From Sulfuricurvum sp. (GTDB taxonomy: Bacteria; Campylobacterota; Campylobacteria; Campylobacterales; Sulfurimonadaceae), in NCBI RefSeq assembly GCF_028713855.1, contig NZ_JAQTNN010000001.1, forward strand, positions 124,001-188,000: DNA of 64,000 bases, written 5' to 3'. The notes beneath the pieces were generated by a model, which was not told the DNA's origin, searched no databases, and was given only the letters and a program-made list of their open reading frames with translations. This document shows, in pieces, positions 9,830-19,668 of this stretch; position 1 is the first letter of the stretch; the number at the start of each line of letters is the position of its first letter. The position numbers and the translations under genes are program-made.

Positions 9830-10186
9830 TCAAAAAAAATCCTTCGGATCAGCATCCGCAAAATGTCCCCAATGGAGTTTTGCCCCTCCGACGATATGAA
9901 AATGAAGATGCCCCACCTCTTGACCGCCGTTTTCACCAATATTGCTGATGATACGGTATCCGCTTTCCTTAATTCCCAATGTTTGTGCCACCTCTTGCAT
10001 AAACGTTGACATTCTTCCCATAACATCCCCAGGAATATCATTAAAACTTTGATAATGTGCTTTGGGGATCGCTAAAACATGGACGGGAGCTTTTGGATTG
10101 ATGTCATGAAACGCGTAAAATTCATCGTTTTCAGCGACTGTATTTGAGGGGATTTCTTTACTCGCTATTTTACAGAAAAGACACAT
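9830..10186 (-). CDS. HIT-family nucleotide hydrolase (HinT-like)
   Basis: A 118-residue histidine-triad protein that probably hydrolyses nucleoside phosphoramidates such as AMP-amine conjugates. The triad HLHFH is at 93-97 (H93, H95, H97), followed by IVGG. A zinc-site-like N-terminus MCLFCKI gives a CxxC. It is transcribed away from pheS, and this divergent hit/pheS pairing also occurs in C. jejuni as I recall. A ribosome-binding site AAAGAGG sits ahead of the ATG. Its 3' end faces the osmC gene across the inverted repeat. Confidence 0.93.
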   Translation of the reverse strand: MCLFCKIASKEIPSNTVAENDEFYAFHDINPKAPVHVLAIPKAHYQSFNDIPGDVMGRMSTFMQEVAQTLGIKESGYRIISNIGENGGQEVGHLHFHIVGGAKLHWGHFADADPKDFF

Positions 10187-10208
10187 AATAAACCTCTTTT
10201 TTTCTGCT

Positions 10209-10214
10209 ATTGTA
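10209..10214 (-). promoter_or_regulatory. Possible -10 box for the HIT gene
   Basis: On the minus strand TACAAT follows GC, about 23 bases before the start codon. No -35 box is evident. Confidence 0.35.
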
Positions 10215-10258
10215 GCACATGGTTCGTCCCTTGAAGCTATTTATAAAAGAGATTTGAC

Positions 10259-10264
10259 TACAAT
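10259..10264 (+). promoter_or_regulatory. Possible -10 box for the pheS-rpsA operon
   Basis: TACAAT lies about 80 bases before the pheS TTG start. The leader between them contains a widely spaced eight-base inverted repeat (TGAAAGCT at 10276-10283 and AGCTTTCA at 10313-10320). No phenylalanine-rich leader peptide or T-box is visible. Confidence 0.3.
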
Positions 10265-10345
10265 ATCTTCTAAATTGAAAGCTGTTTCAGAAATAATGAT
10301 TACGTATTTAAAAGCTTTCAGAAAACCATCAATGGAGACTCTATT

Positions 10346-11338
10346 TTGCAAGAGTGGTATGACGCTATAAAATCGGCTGACTCGATTGATAAAATCGAAG
10401 AGATCCGAATCGCTATTTTCGGAAAAAAAGGGATAATGAACGCAGAGTTCGCCCGTATGAAAGATATTCCTGATGCAGAAAAAGGGACATTTGCTAAAGA
10501 ATTGAACATCCATAAAGAGGGATTGAACGCTTTGTTGCTCGATCGCAAACTCTTTTTGGCGATGGAACATTTGCAAGCATCTATGAAAGCGGAAGCGATT
10601 GATGTAAGCCTTTATTCTCCGATCAGTGAGCGTGGATCTTTGCACCCTGTAATGGAAACGATGGATCGAATTGTCGAATATTTCGTTGCTATGAATTTCT
10701 CGGTACAAACGGGACCGATGGTAGAAGATGATTTTCACAATTTTGAGGCGTTAAATCTTCCTAAATACCATCCTGCGCGTGATATGCAGGATACTTTTTA
10801 TTTTAAAGACTCGATGCTGTTGCGTACCCATACCTCTCCGGTACAAATTCGTACAATGCTAAGTACCAAACCTCCGATTCGGATGATTGCTCCGGGTGCC
10901 GTTTTCCGTCGTGATTACGATATTACCCATACTCCGATGTTCCACCAGGTAGAGGGATTGGTCGTTGAAGAAGCAGGAAAAGTGTCGTTTGCTAATCTTA
11001 AATTTATCCTTGAAGATTTCCTAAAAACAATGTTTGGAGAAGTTGAAGTTCGTTTTCGTCCTAGCTTTTTCCCGTTTACGGAGCCTTCCGCCGAAGTTGA
11101 TATCAGTTGTATTTTCTGCGGTGGAGAAGGGTGCCGAGTATGCTCTAAAACCGGATGGCTTGAAGTCCTCGGATGCGGTATTGTCGATCCGAATGTCTTT
11201 AAAGCGGTCGGGTATGAGAATGTTAGCGGATATGCGTTTGGTTTAGGGGTTGAGCGGTTTGCAATGCTGATTCACCGAATCGGCGATTTACGCTCTTTAT
11301 TTGAGGGAGATACGAGATTATTGGAGCAGTTTAGATGA
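10346..11338 (+). CDS. pheS: Phenylalanyl-tRNA synthetase alpha subunit
   Basis: PheS is the catalytic subunit of the alpha2-beta2 enzyme that charges tRNA(Phe). At 330 residues it matches the Campylobacter homologue in length. Motifs include [14 protein letters not shown], the class II motif 2 region [14 protein letters not shown], and [10 protein letters not shown] for motif 3. A cysteine-rich loop ([15 protein letters not shown]) is also present in relatives. The start is TTG at 10346 with GGAG nine bases upstream, because no ATG in frame matches the conserved N-terminus. The stop overlaps pheT by four bases. Confidence 0.96.
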   Translation: MQEWYDAIKSADSIDKIEEIRIAIFGKKGIMNAEFARMKDIPDAEKGTFAKELNIHKEGLNALLLDRKLFLAMEHLQASMKAEAIDVSLYSPISERGSLHPVMETMDRIVEYFVAMNFSVQTGPMVEDDFHNFEALNLPKYHPARDMQDTFYFKDSMLLRTHTSPVQIRTMLSTKPPIRMIAPGAVFRRDYDITHTPMFHQVEGLVVEEAGKVSFANLKFILEDFLKTMFGEVEVRFRPSFFPFTEPSAEVDISCIFCGGEGCRVCSKTGWLEVLGCGIVDPNVFKAVGYENVSGYAFGLGVERFAMLIHRIGDLRSLFEGDTRLLEQFR

Positions 11339-13665
11339 TCGTTACAAAAAATTGGTTAAACGAATGGATCGATCTCTCAGGAATCAGCACAGAAACATTG
11401 CTGAAAACGTTCAATTCTATCGGTCTTGAAGTTGATCGACATGAAATAATTATGGTGCCAAACGGTGTCGTTATCGGTTATGTAGAACAATGTGAAAAAC
11501 ATCCTGATGCGGACAAGTTAAATGTATGTCAAGTCAATGTAGGCAATGAAATACGACAAATTGTTTGCGGGGCATCGAATGTCCGTCAAGGAATTCATAT
11601 TGCATTGGCTACAGTAGGTGCAGAGCTTCCCGGCGGTCTTAAGATCAAGGAAGCAAAACTTCGCGGTGTTGAATCGCTTGGAATGATCTGCTCGGCGAAA
11701 GAGATTGGATTGCCTTCTTTGGGCGAGGGGATTATGATCCTTGATACGAGCATAGGAGAGATGGTCCTCGGAAAAAATTTGAATGAATATCCTTCATTCA
11801 ATGATGATTTGATCGAGATCGAACTTACAGCAAATCGCGGTGACTGTTTGAGTATTCACGGTATCGCACGTGACTTGTGTGCAGCATTTTCCCGACCACT
11901 TAGAGAAGTGAATCAGAAAGAAAAACAAGATGGTCGATTGGGTATCGGACGTATTTTGCAGCTTCATCATAATGAAACGTTTAATACGGATCTTTTATTT
12001 GGGGCAGTCGATGTAAAAGAGCTGCAAGTTCCTTTTGCGATTGCTTTGCGTTTGGCACTTATCGAAGGGGTATACAATACCGCCGTCGATGCATTACTCC
12101 TGTATTCGACACAAAGTACGGGTGTCATTTTACGAGCGTATCCGTTTGAAAAATTTGGTGATTCGGAAACAAAAGGGATTATTACCCTCGACAATGACGA
12201 TAACGGTTTTGCTGCATTGTACGGGAAAGAGAAAGTTTCCGTGATCGGTGTATCGCAAGAAAAAGAAGCTCATTTCAGTGCTGAGGGCGGATTAGCGATT
12301 ATCGAAGCGAGTTATATCGCGCCGGATATTATTGCCAAAAAAATGGGTGAGAAAAAGGTTCCAAGCTGTCCCCATTATTATCGATCTTCACGCGGTAGTG
12401 AGCCAAAAATCGAGATGGGTATCCGATATGTGGCTGAATTATTTGAAAAATATTCACCTTCACAGGTATACGGCGGGAATATAGAGCTTCTTTCTTCGTA
12501 TGAACCTCGTATTATTAGCATGGGTGAAGAAGAGTTTGAAGCGTTTATCGGTTTAAAGATCGATAAGACAACGATTACCCAGATTTTCAAAAATTTAGGG
12601 ATGGATATCGGTAAACCGAAGGGATCGACTTTTGCGATTTCCGTTCCAAAGTTTCGTCATGATATTGTAAATAAACAAGACATAATCGAAGAGATCGTCC
12701 GTATTATCGGTATTGATAATATTCCGTCCAAGCCTCTTGTATTTGCAGAAGCAAATCAAATGGGTAATGATTTGACTGAGTATAAAAAAACACGCATGTA
12801 TCGCCATCGTTCTGCTCAAAGCGGATTTTACGAGTCTGTTCATTTTGTCTTTAATGAACGCCTTCAGGTAGAAAAATTCGGTTTTGTATGTACTGAGCCG
12901 TCCAAAGAGCTTTTAAACCCTATTACTGCAACGTTTGATACCCTTCGTCCTACGTTATTGGTAGGTCTTTTGAATTCAGCTGCGGCTAATGTTAAAGTGA
13001 ACCAAAAAAAGATTGCTCTGTTTGAGACAGGTATGGTATTTGATGCAGAACGTCATGAATCCAAGCGTCTATCGTTTATTGTTTCAGGAGCGATGGAAAA
13101 TGAAAAAATCTCCAATGCGGGGAAACCTTCCATTATCGATTTTGCTGCATTTACCAAACTGATTTCGGACGTATGCGGATCATTTGAATTGATTTCACAT
13201 ACTCCGAGCCACTCTTTGGCTCATCCGTATGTATGTGCAAAAGTGATAATCAATGGTCAGGAAGCCGGTGAACTTTTCCGTCTCCATCCACAAGTAGAAG
13301 AGGAATTTGACCTTGCACAAACGTTTATGTGCGAACTCAAAACTGATTGTCTTCCCTACGGATTGATCGAAGCACAACCGTATTCAAAATATCAGGCATC
13401 TTTTAGAGATTTAAGTATTCTTATTCCCAAAGATGTAACGTACCAAACCATCAAAGCGGTTATTGAAAAAAATATTTCCGTACAAGTTCGACGCTTTTAC
13501 CCTGTTGATCGCTATGTTTCGGAAAGTTTGGGAGATCACATGAGTTTGACGTTGCGCTTTGTATTGCAATCAGATGAAAAAACGTTGGAAGAAGAAGATA
13601 TTACTGCCGCTGTAGAAGGGATATTGAATGCTCTACGCGAAGAGCTTGGAGTAAATTTGCGATGA
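11335..13665 (+). CDS. pheT: Phenylalanyl-tRNA synthetase beta subunit
   Basis: PheT is the large subunit of phenylalanyl-tRNA synthetase. It binds tRNA(Phe) and edits misacylated Tyr-tRNA(Phe). The 776 residues contain the N-terminal EMAP/OB tRNA-binding domain (about 40-150), the B3/B4 editing domain (about 210-370), the B5 domain (about 395-465), a class II-like core, and the FDX-ACB anticodon-binding domain at the end (about 685-776). It overlaps pheS and aroA by four bases each, so it lies in a tightly coupled operon. Confidence 0.96.
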   Translation: MIVTKNWLNEWIDLSGISTETLLKTFNSIGLEVDRHEIIMVPNGVVIGYVEQCEKHPDADKLNVCQVNVGNEIRQIVCGASNVRQGIHIALATVGAELPGGLKIKEAKLRGVESLGMICSAKEIGLPSLGEGIMILDTSIGEMVLGKNLNEYPSFNDDLIEIELTANRGDCLSIHGIARDLCAAFSRPLREVNQKEKQDGRLGIGRILQLHHNETFNTDLLFGAVDVKELQVPFAIALRLALIEGVYNTAVDALLLYSTQSTGVILRAYPFEKFGDSETKGIITLDNDDNGFAALYGKEKVSVIGVSQEKEAHFSAEGGLAIIEASYIAPDIIAKKMGEKKVPSCPHYYRSSRGSEPKIEMGIRYVAELFEKYSPSQVYGGNIELLSSYEPRIISMGEEEFEAFIGLKIDKTTITQIFKNLGMDIGKPKGSTFAISVPKFRHDIVNKQDIIEEIVRIIGIDNIPSKPLVFAEANQMGNDLTEYKKTRMYRHRSAQSGFYESVHFVFNERLQVEKFGFVCTEPSKELLNPITATFDTLRPTLLVGLLNSAAANVKVNQKKIALFETGMVFDAERHESKRLSFIVSGAMENEKISNAGKPSIIDFAAFTKLISDVCGSFELISHTPSHSLAHPYVCAKVIINGQEAGELFRLHPQVEEEFDLAQTFMCELKTDCLPYGLIEAQPYSKYQASFRDLSILIPKDVTYQTIKAVIEKNISVQVRRFYPVDRYVSESLGDHMSLTLRFVLQSDEKTLEEEDITAAVEGILNALREELGVNLR

Positions 13666-14939
13666 TGCGTGCTAAAGTTTCTCCGGCATCCCCTTTTACT
13701 TTTAAAAGTGATGCGATTGCTCCGGATAAATCGATCTCACATCGCTGTGCAATGTTTGCCGTTTTGGCAGAAGGTGAAAGCCGGATTGAAAACTTTCTCC
13801 GTGCCGAAGACACCCTAAATACCCTTAAAATAGTCGGTCATCTGGGGGCTGAGATTATCGATGACGGCTCTGTTATCACGATACGCTCACACGGTATTAA
13901 AGAAACCTCTGAAATCTTAGATTGCGGTAATTCAGGGACAGGAATGCGTCTTTTTTGCGGACTACTCAGTTCAGCAGAGGGACATTTTATCCTCACGGGA
14001 GACGAATATCTTAAACGCCGTCCGATGAAACGGGTAACTCAGCCGTTGCGCACTATCGGTGCGAAACTCGATGGACGTAATAATGGCGATCTTGCACCGC
14101 TATCCATTCGTGGTGCATCACTTAAAGCATTCGATTATGTCTCTCCGATTGCTTCGGCGCAGGTAAAAAGTGCGATGATGCTTGCTGCTCTTCGTTCCGA
14201 CGGGGTCTGTACATTCAAAGAACCGGAACTCAGTCGTGATCATACAGAGCGGATGCTTCGCGGAATGGGTGCTCGTGTTGAAATTAACGGCTTAGAAACA
14301 AAGATTTGGCCTTTGAACGCCCCGTTAAAGCCTCTTGATATTCGTGTGCCTGCCGACCCCTCAAGTGCTTTTTTCTTTGCGGTAGCAGCGGCCATTACTC
14401 CCAATTCTTCAACTATTATTGAAGGGGTTACTCTCAATCCAACTCGAATCGAAGCGTTTAAAGTCCTGGAACGCATGGGTGCCAAGATCAGCTATACTTT
14501 GACGGATGAGCGGTATGAGCCGATTGGGACGATCCGAGTAGAAAATGCACCTCTTCATGCGGTCACTGTCGAAGAAAATATTGCATGGCTCATTGATGAA
14601 CTTCCGGCGCTTTCTATTGCGATGGCATGTGCAGAGGGTAAAAGTGTTATCAAAAATGCTGAAGAGTTACGGGTAAAAGAGTCTGATCGCATTAAAACGG
14701 TTGTGGATAATCTTAACCTTTGCGGAATAGAGACGGAAGAATATCCAGATGGTTATGCCGTAGTCGGCGGAGAACTTCGCTCAGCACGTGTGAACAGTTT
14801 TGGAGATCACCGTATTGCAATGAGTTTTTTGATTGCAGGACTACGATGCGGTATGGAAGTGGAAGATATTGAGTGCATTAATACCTCGTTTCCTAACTTT
14901 TTTGAATTATTGGGCAGTTGCACAAAGGTAGAGCGATGA
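13662..14939 (+). CDS. aroA: 3-phosphoshikimate 1-carboxyvinyltransferase (EPSP synthase)
   Basis: AroA transfers the enolpyruvyl group of phosphoenolpyruvate to shikimate-3-phosphate, the sixth step of the shikimate pathway. The 425-residue length is normal. Both family signatures are present: [15 protein letters not shown] near residue 85 and [15 protein letters not shown] in the C-terminal half. The substrate-binding DKSISHR occurs near the N-terminus. It overlaps pheT and ispH by four bases each. Aromatic amino acid synthesis next to Phe charging is conserved gene order rather than a clear functional unit. Confidence 0.96.
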   Translation: MMRAKVSPASPFTFKSDAIAPDKSISHRCAMFAVLAEGESRIENFLRAEDTLNTLKIVGHLGAEIIDDGSVITIRSHGIKETSEILDCGNSGTGMRLFCGLLSSAEGHFILTGDEYLKRRPMKRVTQPLRTIGAKLDGRNNGDLAPLSIRGASLKAFDYVSPIASAQVKSAMMLAALRSDGVCTFKEPELSRDHTERMLRGMGARVEINGLETKIWPLNAPLKPLDIRVPADPSSAFFFAVAAAITPNSSTIIEGVTLNPTRIEAFKVLERMGAKISYTLTDERYEPIGTIRVENAPLHAVTVEENIAWLIDELPALSIAMACAEGKSVIKNAEELRVKESDRIKTVVDNLNLCGIETEEYPDGYAVVGGELRSARVNSFGDHRIAMSFLIAGLRCGMEVEDIECINTSFPNFFELLGSCTKVER

Positions 14940-15769
14940 AAATTGAACTTGCGGAGAGCTACGGATTTTGTTTTGGTGTAAAACGGGCCATTAAAATTGC
15001 TGAAGAAAACCGAAATTCTGCGACATACGGCCCACTGATTCATAATGCCAATGAGATAGATCGATTAAAAAATGATTTTAATGTTGCATTGAGCGAAAAT
15101 TTAGATAGCTTCAAATTTGGTGAAACGGCGGTTATTCGTACCCATGGTATACCGAAACAAGAACTCTCTTTGTTACATGAACGACATGTAAATGTTGTTG
15201 ATGCAACCTGTCCGTACGTGACAAAACCGCAGCAGATTTGTGAAGAGATGTCGGCTCAAGGGTATGATATCGTGATATTTGGAGATGAAACACATCCGGA
15301 GATCAAAGGGGTTAAAAGTTATGCTAATGACCATGTTTACGTTGTTAACAGCCCTGATGAAATCGATGCTCTCCGTTTACGAGAAAAAGTTGCTACGGTA
15401 GCCCAAACTACTCGAAAAATTGAAGACTATCAACAAATCGTCGGAAAACTGATGTCTTCGCACAAAGAGGTACGTGTTTTCAATACGATTTGTAACGCTA
15501 CTTTTGATAACCAAGATGCCGTTCGTAAGCTTTCTCAGGAAGCTGATGTAATGATTATTATCGGTGGAAAAAACTCTTCGAATACCAAGCAGCTTCATTC
15601 GATTGCAAAAGATTATTGCAGTGACAGTTATCACATTGAAAGTCAGGATGATTTACAAATGAACTGGTTCTCAGGTAAAAATTTCTGTGGTATCAGTGCC
15701 GGAGCATCAACTCCTGACTGGATAATTGACGATGTTGTTACCAAAATAAAGACCTTGACAAACTCCTAA
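14936..15769 (+). CDS. ispH: 4-hydroxy-3-methylbut-2-enyl diphosphate reductase
   Basis: IspH is the last enzyme of the MEP isoprenoid pathway. It reduces HMBPP to isopentenyl and dimethylallyl diphosphate using a [4Fe-4S] cluster. The 277-residue form starts at the ATG at 14936, which overlaps the aroA stop by four bases; an upstream in-frame start would add only six residues. The three cluster cysteines are visible in GFCFGV (C12), DATCPYV and NTICNAT. The HGIPKQE and SSNTKQL stretches are family-typical. Confidence 0.96.
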   Translation: MKIELAESYGFCFGVKRAIKIAEENRNSATYGPLIHNANEIDRLKNDFNVALSENLDSFKFGETAVIRTHGIPKQELSLLHERHVNVVDATCPYVTKPQQICEEMSAQGYDIVIFGDETHPEIKGVKSYANDHVYVVNSPDEIDALRLREKVATVAQTTRKIEDYQQIVGKLMSSHKEVRVFNTICNATFDNQDAVRKLSQEADVMIIIGGKNSSNTKQLHSIAKDYCSDSYHIESQDDLQMNWFSGKNFCGISAGASTPDWIIDDVVTKIKTLTNS

Positions 15770-15806
15770 ATTCTGCATCCTAAACTGAAAACAAGCATTT
15801 TTTCGC

Positions 15807-15812
15807 TATAAT
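15807..15812 (+). promoter_or_regulatory. Promoter -10 box for rpsA
   Basis: CGCTATAAT is preceded by a run of T (CATTTTTTCGC), a classic Campylobacterota sigma-70 promoter. It lies 30 bases before the rpsA ATG, which has an AAGGG ribosome-binding site. Confidence 0.6.
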
Positions 15813-15842
15813 CAGCCAATTTTTAGTTACAAGGGAATAGGC

Positions 15843-17498
15843 ATGGCTTTCGATAACGAAGCATTTGAAGAAGAAAATTTTGCTGAAATGCTGGAGGCAT
15901 CGTTCAAAGAGCAAGAATCCACACGCATTACAGAAGGTGAAGTAGTAGAGATCCAAGAGAGTGACAACCGCGCGTTGGTAGGCGTCGGTGAAAAACTCGA
16001 AGGAATTCTTTCATTGGATGAAATTCGTGATGCAGAAGGAAATCTTCTTTTTAACGTTGGCGATAAAATTATGGTAATGGTGATGGGACACTACAATGAG
16101 CGTCCAAAAATCTCCTATAAAAAAGTGCTTGAGCAAGAGAAAACACTTGCCTTTATCAATGCGCATAAAGAAGACTTTGAGTCTATCGTTATTGAAGCGT
16201 TGGTGACCAAGAAAAATAAAGGTGGATACCTATTGGAAGCGGATGATGTCCATTTCTTCCTTCCTCGTTCACTTGCTGCGTTTAAAGAGACCGATCAAGT
16301 AGTCGGTAAAACGATCAAAGCACAAGTGGTTAAAGTTGATCCGGCTGAAGCTTCAATCGTTGTTTCTCGCCGCAAACTTTTCAATGATGAGCGTAAACGC
16401 AAGAAAGAAGTGATTGACGCGTTGATGGAAGAGGATAAAGTTATCCAAGGAACCGTCAAAAAAATCACCAGTTATGGAATGTTTGTTGACGTCGGCGGGA
16501 TCGACGGGTTGGTTCATTACAATGAAATCAGCTACAAAGGGCCTGTTAACCCATCGAAACTTTACAAAGAGGGCGATATCGTCAACGTAAAAGCGATTGC
16601 GTACGATAAAGACAAGCGTCATCTTTCACTTTCAATCAAAGCGGTTCAATCTGATCCATGGCAAGAAGTTGAAGAGGCGTTGGAAGAGGGTGATACCATC
16701 ACGGTTACCGTCAGCAATATCGAGCCGTACGGTATTTTCGTTGACCTTGGTAACGATATCGAAGGATTCCTTCATATCTCTGAAATTACATGGGATAAAA
16801 ATATCAAACATCCGAAAGATTACCTCACAGTAGGTCAAGAGATCGATGTTGAAGTTATTGAAATCAACTCTAAAACCCACAAATTGCGTGTATCGTATAA
16901 ACGTCTTCAACCAAAACCGTTTGAAGAGTTCACCAAAAAATTCAAAGAAGGTGATACCGTTACCGGTACTGTTACCTCTTTGACCGATTTTGGTGCATTT
17001 GTTAAAGTTGGTGGCGTAGAGGGATTGTTGCACAATCAAGATCTTTCATGGGACAAAAATGTCAAATGTAAAGAGACTCTCAAAGTCGGTGACGAAATCG
17101 AAGTAAAAATTGCAAAAATCAATGTGGATGATGAAAAAATTTCGTTGAACCGTAAATCACTCGAAGAGAGCCCGATTGACCAATTTGCAACAAGTCATAA
17201 AATGAATGAAGTGGTTCAAGCTACCGTTCGTGATGTAAAAGATTTCGGTGTATTCGTTTCATTGGAAGGGGGCGTTGACGCTCTTATCCGTAACGAAGAC
17301 CTTTACCCTCTTATCCCTGAAGAACTTGAAATCGGACAAACCATTGAAGCTGCTATTTTAGTTATCGATGCTAAACGTGACCGTATCCGTCTTTCCGTTA
17401 AAAAGTTGGAACGTATTAAAGACCAAAAAATGTTGGATGAAATCAATGATAACGATTCACACAGTCTTGGTGATTTGATTAAAGATCAATTGAAATAA
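15843..17498 (+). CDS. rpsA: 30S ribosomal protein S1
   Basis: S1 binds mRNA at the ribosome platform and helps load structured messages. The 551 residues contain six S1 RNA-binding repeats, starting near residues 35, 118, 202, 287, 373 and 458. The middle ones are clearest, with repeated patterns such as GxVxxITxYGxFVDVGGIDGLVH and GxFVKVGGVEGLLHNQDLSW. The length is close to the 557 residues of E. coli S1. A strong promoter directly upstream suggests it is made in excess of the preceding operon genes. Confidence 0.96.
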   Translation: MAFDNEAFEEENFAEMLEASFKEQESTRITEGEVVEIQESDNRALVGVGEKLEGILSLDEIRDAEGNLLFNVGDKIMVMVMGHYNERPKISYKKVLEQEKTLAFINAHKEDFESIVIEALVTKKNKGGYLLEADDVHFFLPRSLAAFKETDQVVGKTIKAQVVKVDPAEASIVVSRRKLFNDERKRKKEVIDALMEEDKVIQGTVKKITSYGMFVDVGGIDGLVHYNEISYKGPVNPSKLYKEGDIVNVKAIAYDKDKRHLSLSIKAVQSDPWQEVEEALEEGDTITVTVSNIEPYGIFVDLGNDIEGFLHISEITWDKNIKHPKDYLTVGQEIDVEVIEINSKTHKLRVSYKRLQPKPFEEFTKKFKEGDTVTGTVTSLTDFGAFVKVGGVEGLLHNQDLSWDKNVKCKETLKVGDEIEVKIAKINVDDEKISLNRKSLEESPIDQFATSHKMNEVVQATVRDVKDFGVFVSLEGGVDALIRNEDLYPLIPEELEIGQTIEAAILVIDAKRDRIRLSVKKLERIKDQKMLDEINDNDSHSLGDLIKDQLK

Positions 17499-17503
17499 TA
17501 GTA

Positions 17504-17770
17504 ATGCGACGTGCTGCTTATTGGCTGTTTCCCCTTATAGCCTTAACCGTAGCAGTTTTTATCGTCGTTTTTATGATCCAGATTAATCCTGCAGCACCTG
17601 TTTTAAATGAGAGACCGGGTGAAGCAGAGACAGAAGTCGCATCGCATTTTAATCCGGAAATCGGAAACTGGATTGAGCGTTTCTCCACTACTGAGGAGAA
17701 AGGGTATTTTTATCCGGTAAATGAGCTCACTCTAGAGTTGGATGCGAATGATACTCATGGCCAATTCTAA
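17504..17770 (+). CDS. Small hypothetical single-pass membrane protein
   Basis: An 88-residue protein with one transmembrane segment at about 7-25 (YWLFPLIALTVAVFIVVFMI) and an acidic, presumably periplasmic domain. It starts five bases after the rpsA stop. I recognise no domain. A small gene of this kind sits between rpsA and serA in C. jejuni too as I recall, so it is probably a real conserved gene of the class. Confidence 0.7.
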   Translation: MRRAAYWLFPLIALTVAVFIVVFMIQINPAAPVLNERPGEAETEVASHFNPEIGNWIERFSTTEEKGYFYPVNELTLELDANDTHGQF

Positions 17771-17819
17771 TCATAGTGAATCTGTATCCCTTGTAACAAA
17801 ACTAAAAACCTACCAAATC

Positions 17820-17838
17820 ACGGCGACTTTTTCGCCGT
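17820..17838 (+). other. Hairpin in the serA leader
   Basis: A perfect seven-base-pair stem (ACGGCGA / TCGCCGT) with a CTTTT loop ends 16 bases before the serA ATG and just ahead of its GAGGAAAAG ribosome-binding site. No T-run follows it, so it does not look like a terminator. It may be a processing or translational control element. Confidence 0.5.
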
Positions 17839-17854
17839 TCACAGAGGAAAAGTA

Positions 17855-19441
17855 ATGGAAAAATATAAAATTGTCGTATGTGATCATATCCATGAAGAAG
17901 GGCTGAATCTTCTCCGACGTGACGATCAAGTCGAGATGATTTTTGCCGCAGACATGGATAAAACTGCACTTTTAGATGTAATCAAAGACGCCGATGTCGC
18001 AATTACTCGTAGTTCAACGGATGTGGATGATAAATTTATCCAAGCGGGACGCGGACTCAAAGCAATCGTTCGCGCCGGTGTAGGTGTTGATAATGTCGAT
18101 ATCCCGGGATGTTCTAAAGAAGGGATTATCGTGATGAATGTCCCTACTGCGAATACCATCGCTGCGGTTGAACTCACCATGACCCATATGCTCTCATGTA
18201 TGCGTATGTTCCCATATTCTCACGATCATTTGAAAAATCAGCGAGTATGGAAACGTGAAAAATGGTATGGATACGAATTAAAAGGGAAAAAACTGGGTGT
18301 GATTGGTTTCGGTAACATCGGAAGTCGTGTCGGTATTCGGTCGAAAGCATTTGAGATGGATGTAATCGCGTATGACCCATATATCCATTCATCTAAAGCA
18401 AGTGACGTTGGTGTTAAATATACCACCAATTTTGAGGATATTTTAGCCTGCGACATCATTACTATTCACACTCCGAAAAATAAAGAGACTGTTGGTATGA
18501 TCGGGGCGGATGAAATTGCTAAAATGAAAGACGGTGTGGTTTTAATCAACTGCGCACGCGGCGGTTTGTATGATGAAGATGCTCTGTATGATGGTCTTAA
18601 ATCAGGAAAAATCCGATTTGCCGGTATTGATGTATTTAACAAAGAACCTGCCATCGATAATAAACTCCTTGATTTGGACAATATTTGTGTCTCTCCGCAT
18701 TTGGGTGCCAATACGTTTGAATCTCAATTGGGTATTGCTCTTGAAGCGGCACAACAAGCGATCGAAGCGGCTAAAGGAATTGCGTATCCACATGCCTTGA
18801 ACTTACCGATCGATGAGACAAAAATTCCATCATTTGTAAAGCCGTTCTTGGAAATGAGTCAAAAAATCGGTTTCTTAGCTTCACAAATGAATAAAGCACC
18901 GATTGTTTCTATCAAAGTAAGCGGTCGCGGCGATATCGCCGAATACGTTAATTCTTTAGCAACTTTTGTGACCGTAGGGGCTTTGGCAGATATTTCAGGG
19001 GATACGATTAACTACGTTAATGCTGATTTCATAGCCAAAGAACGAGGTATAAAAATCGAGACGGAAGAACTTCCGGCAAGCACTGTTTATAAGAATCTTG
19101 TAACCGTAAAACTTACTACTGATAAAAATGTTATCGAGATCAGTACAACTATGTTTAATGACGATGTACAACGTATCGTTGATATCAACGGTTTCGGTGT
19201 CGATGTGGAGCCGAAAGGGAATATGATTCTCTTCAAAAATACTGATGTTCCAGGTGTTATCGGTCAAGTAGGGACATTACTTGCTGCGCATGAAGTTAAC
19301 ATCGCCGATTTCCGTCTCGGACGCAACAAAAGCGGTGAAGCGCTGGCCGTTATCATCGTTGATTCAGCCGTCAATGACAAAACCATTAAAGAACTTTCAG
19401 CACTCAAAGCTTGCATTAGCGTTTCTTACGCTCGTATTTAA
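17855..19441 (+). CDS. serA: D-3-phosphoglycerate dehydrogenase
   Basis: SerA oxidises 3-phosphoglycerate to 3-phosphohydroxypyruvate, the first step of serine synthesis. The 528 residues show the long form. A catalytic and NAD-binding region covers about 1-315, with VIGFGNIGSRVG as the Rossmann loop and NCARGGLYDEDAL and SPHLGANTFESQ active-site stretches. An intervening ASB domain covers about 320-450, and a C-terminal ACT domain about 455-528, which usually confers serine feedback. It is the last gene of the pheS-to-serA cluster and is followed by a probable terminator. Confidence 0.95.
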   Translation: MEKYKIVVCDHIHEEGLNLLRRDDQVEMIFAADMDKTALLDVIKDADVAITRSSTDVDDKFIQAGRGLKAIVRAGVGVDNVDIPGCSKEGIIVMNVPTANTIAAVELTMTHMLSCMRMFPYSHDHLKNQRVWKREKWYGYELKGKKLGVIGFGNIGSRVGIRSKAFEMDVIAYDPYIHSSKASDVGVKYTTNFEDILACDIITIHTPKNKETVGMIGADEIAKMKDGVVLINCARGGLYDEDALYDGLKSGKIRFAGIDVFNKEPAIDNKLLDLDNICVSPHLGANTFESQLGIALEAAQQAIEAAKGIAYPHALNLPIDETKIPSFVKPFLEMSQKIGFLASQMNKAPIVSIKVSGRGDIAEYVNSLATFVTVGALADISGDTINYVNADFIAKERGIKIETEELPASTVYKNLVTVKLTTDKNVIEISTTMFNDDVQRIVDINGFGVDVEPKGNMILFKNTDVPGVIGQVGTLLAAHEVNIADFRLGRNKSGEALAVIIVDSAVNDKTIKELSALKACISVSYARI

Positions 19442-19447
19442 TCTTTT

Positions 19448-19480
19448 TTCCCTTCGGGGAACCTTCCTTCTTCTTTTCTT
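19448..19480 (+). terminator. Probable terminator after serA
   Basis: TTCCC-TTCG-GGGAA forms a five-base-pair stem with a stable UUCG tetraloop seven bases after the serA stop. A long pyrimidine-rich T-containing stretch follows it. Confidence 0.5.
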
Positions 19481-19521
19481 GATATTTTCTTTACTATTTC
19501 CTCCTTTTATTTGAGACTTTT

Positions 19522-19550
19522 TTGACCGACTTTAGGGATATCATTATAGA
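19522..19550 (+). promoter_or_regulatory. Promoter of the kdp operon
   Basis: TTGACC (19522-19527) and TATAGA (19545-19550) are separated by exactly 17 bases, a near-consensus sigma-70 promoter about 30 bases ahead of kdpF. Kdp operons are normally activated by KdpE. I could not define a KdpE operator by eye. Confidence 0.55.
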
Positions 19551-19578
19551 TGAAATTTATTCTGTAATGGAGTCAGAG

Positions 19579-19668
19579 ATGATGATTGATATGATTGTAG
19601 GCGCTACGCTTGCGGTTTCTTTACTACTGTACTTCGTTTATACCCTTGTAAAGATTGAGGAGCTGTAA
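19579..19668 (+). CDS. kdpF: KdpF, small stabilising subunit of the potassium ATPase
   Basis: A 29-residue hydrophobic peptide in the usual kdpF position directly before kdpA. It is one membrane helix (IVGATLAVSLLLYFVYTLV) followed by KIEEL. A GGAG ribosome-binding site ends six bases before the ATG at 19579, and the stop abuts the kdpA ATG. In E. coli KdpF stabilises the KdpABC complex in the membrane. Identification rests on position, size and hydrophobicity, since the peptide is too short for firm homology. Confidence 0.8.
   Translation: MMIDMIVGATLAVSLLLYFVYTLVKIEEL

Noticed and set aside
10276-10320. Attenuator or T-box ahead of pheS
   Set aside because: Only an eight-base inverted repeat with a 29-base loop is present, with no T-box core, no Phe-rich leader peptide and no terminator stem.
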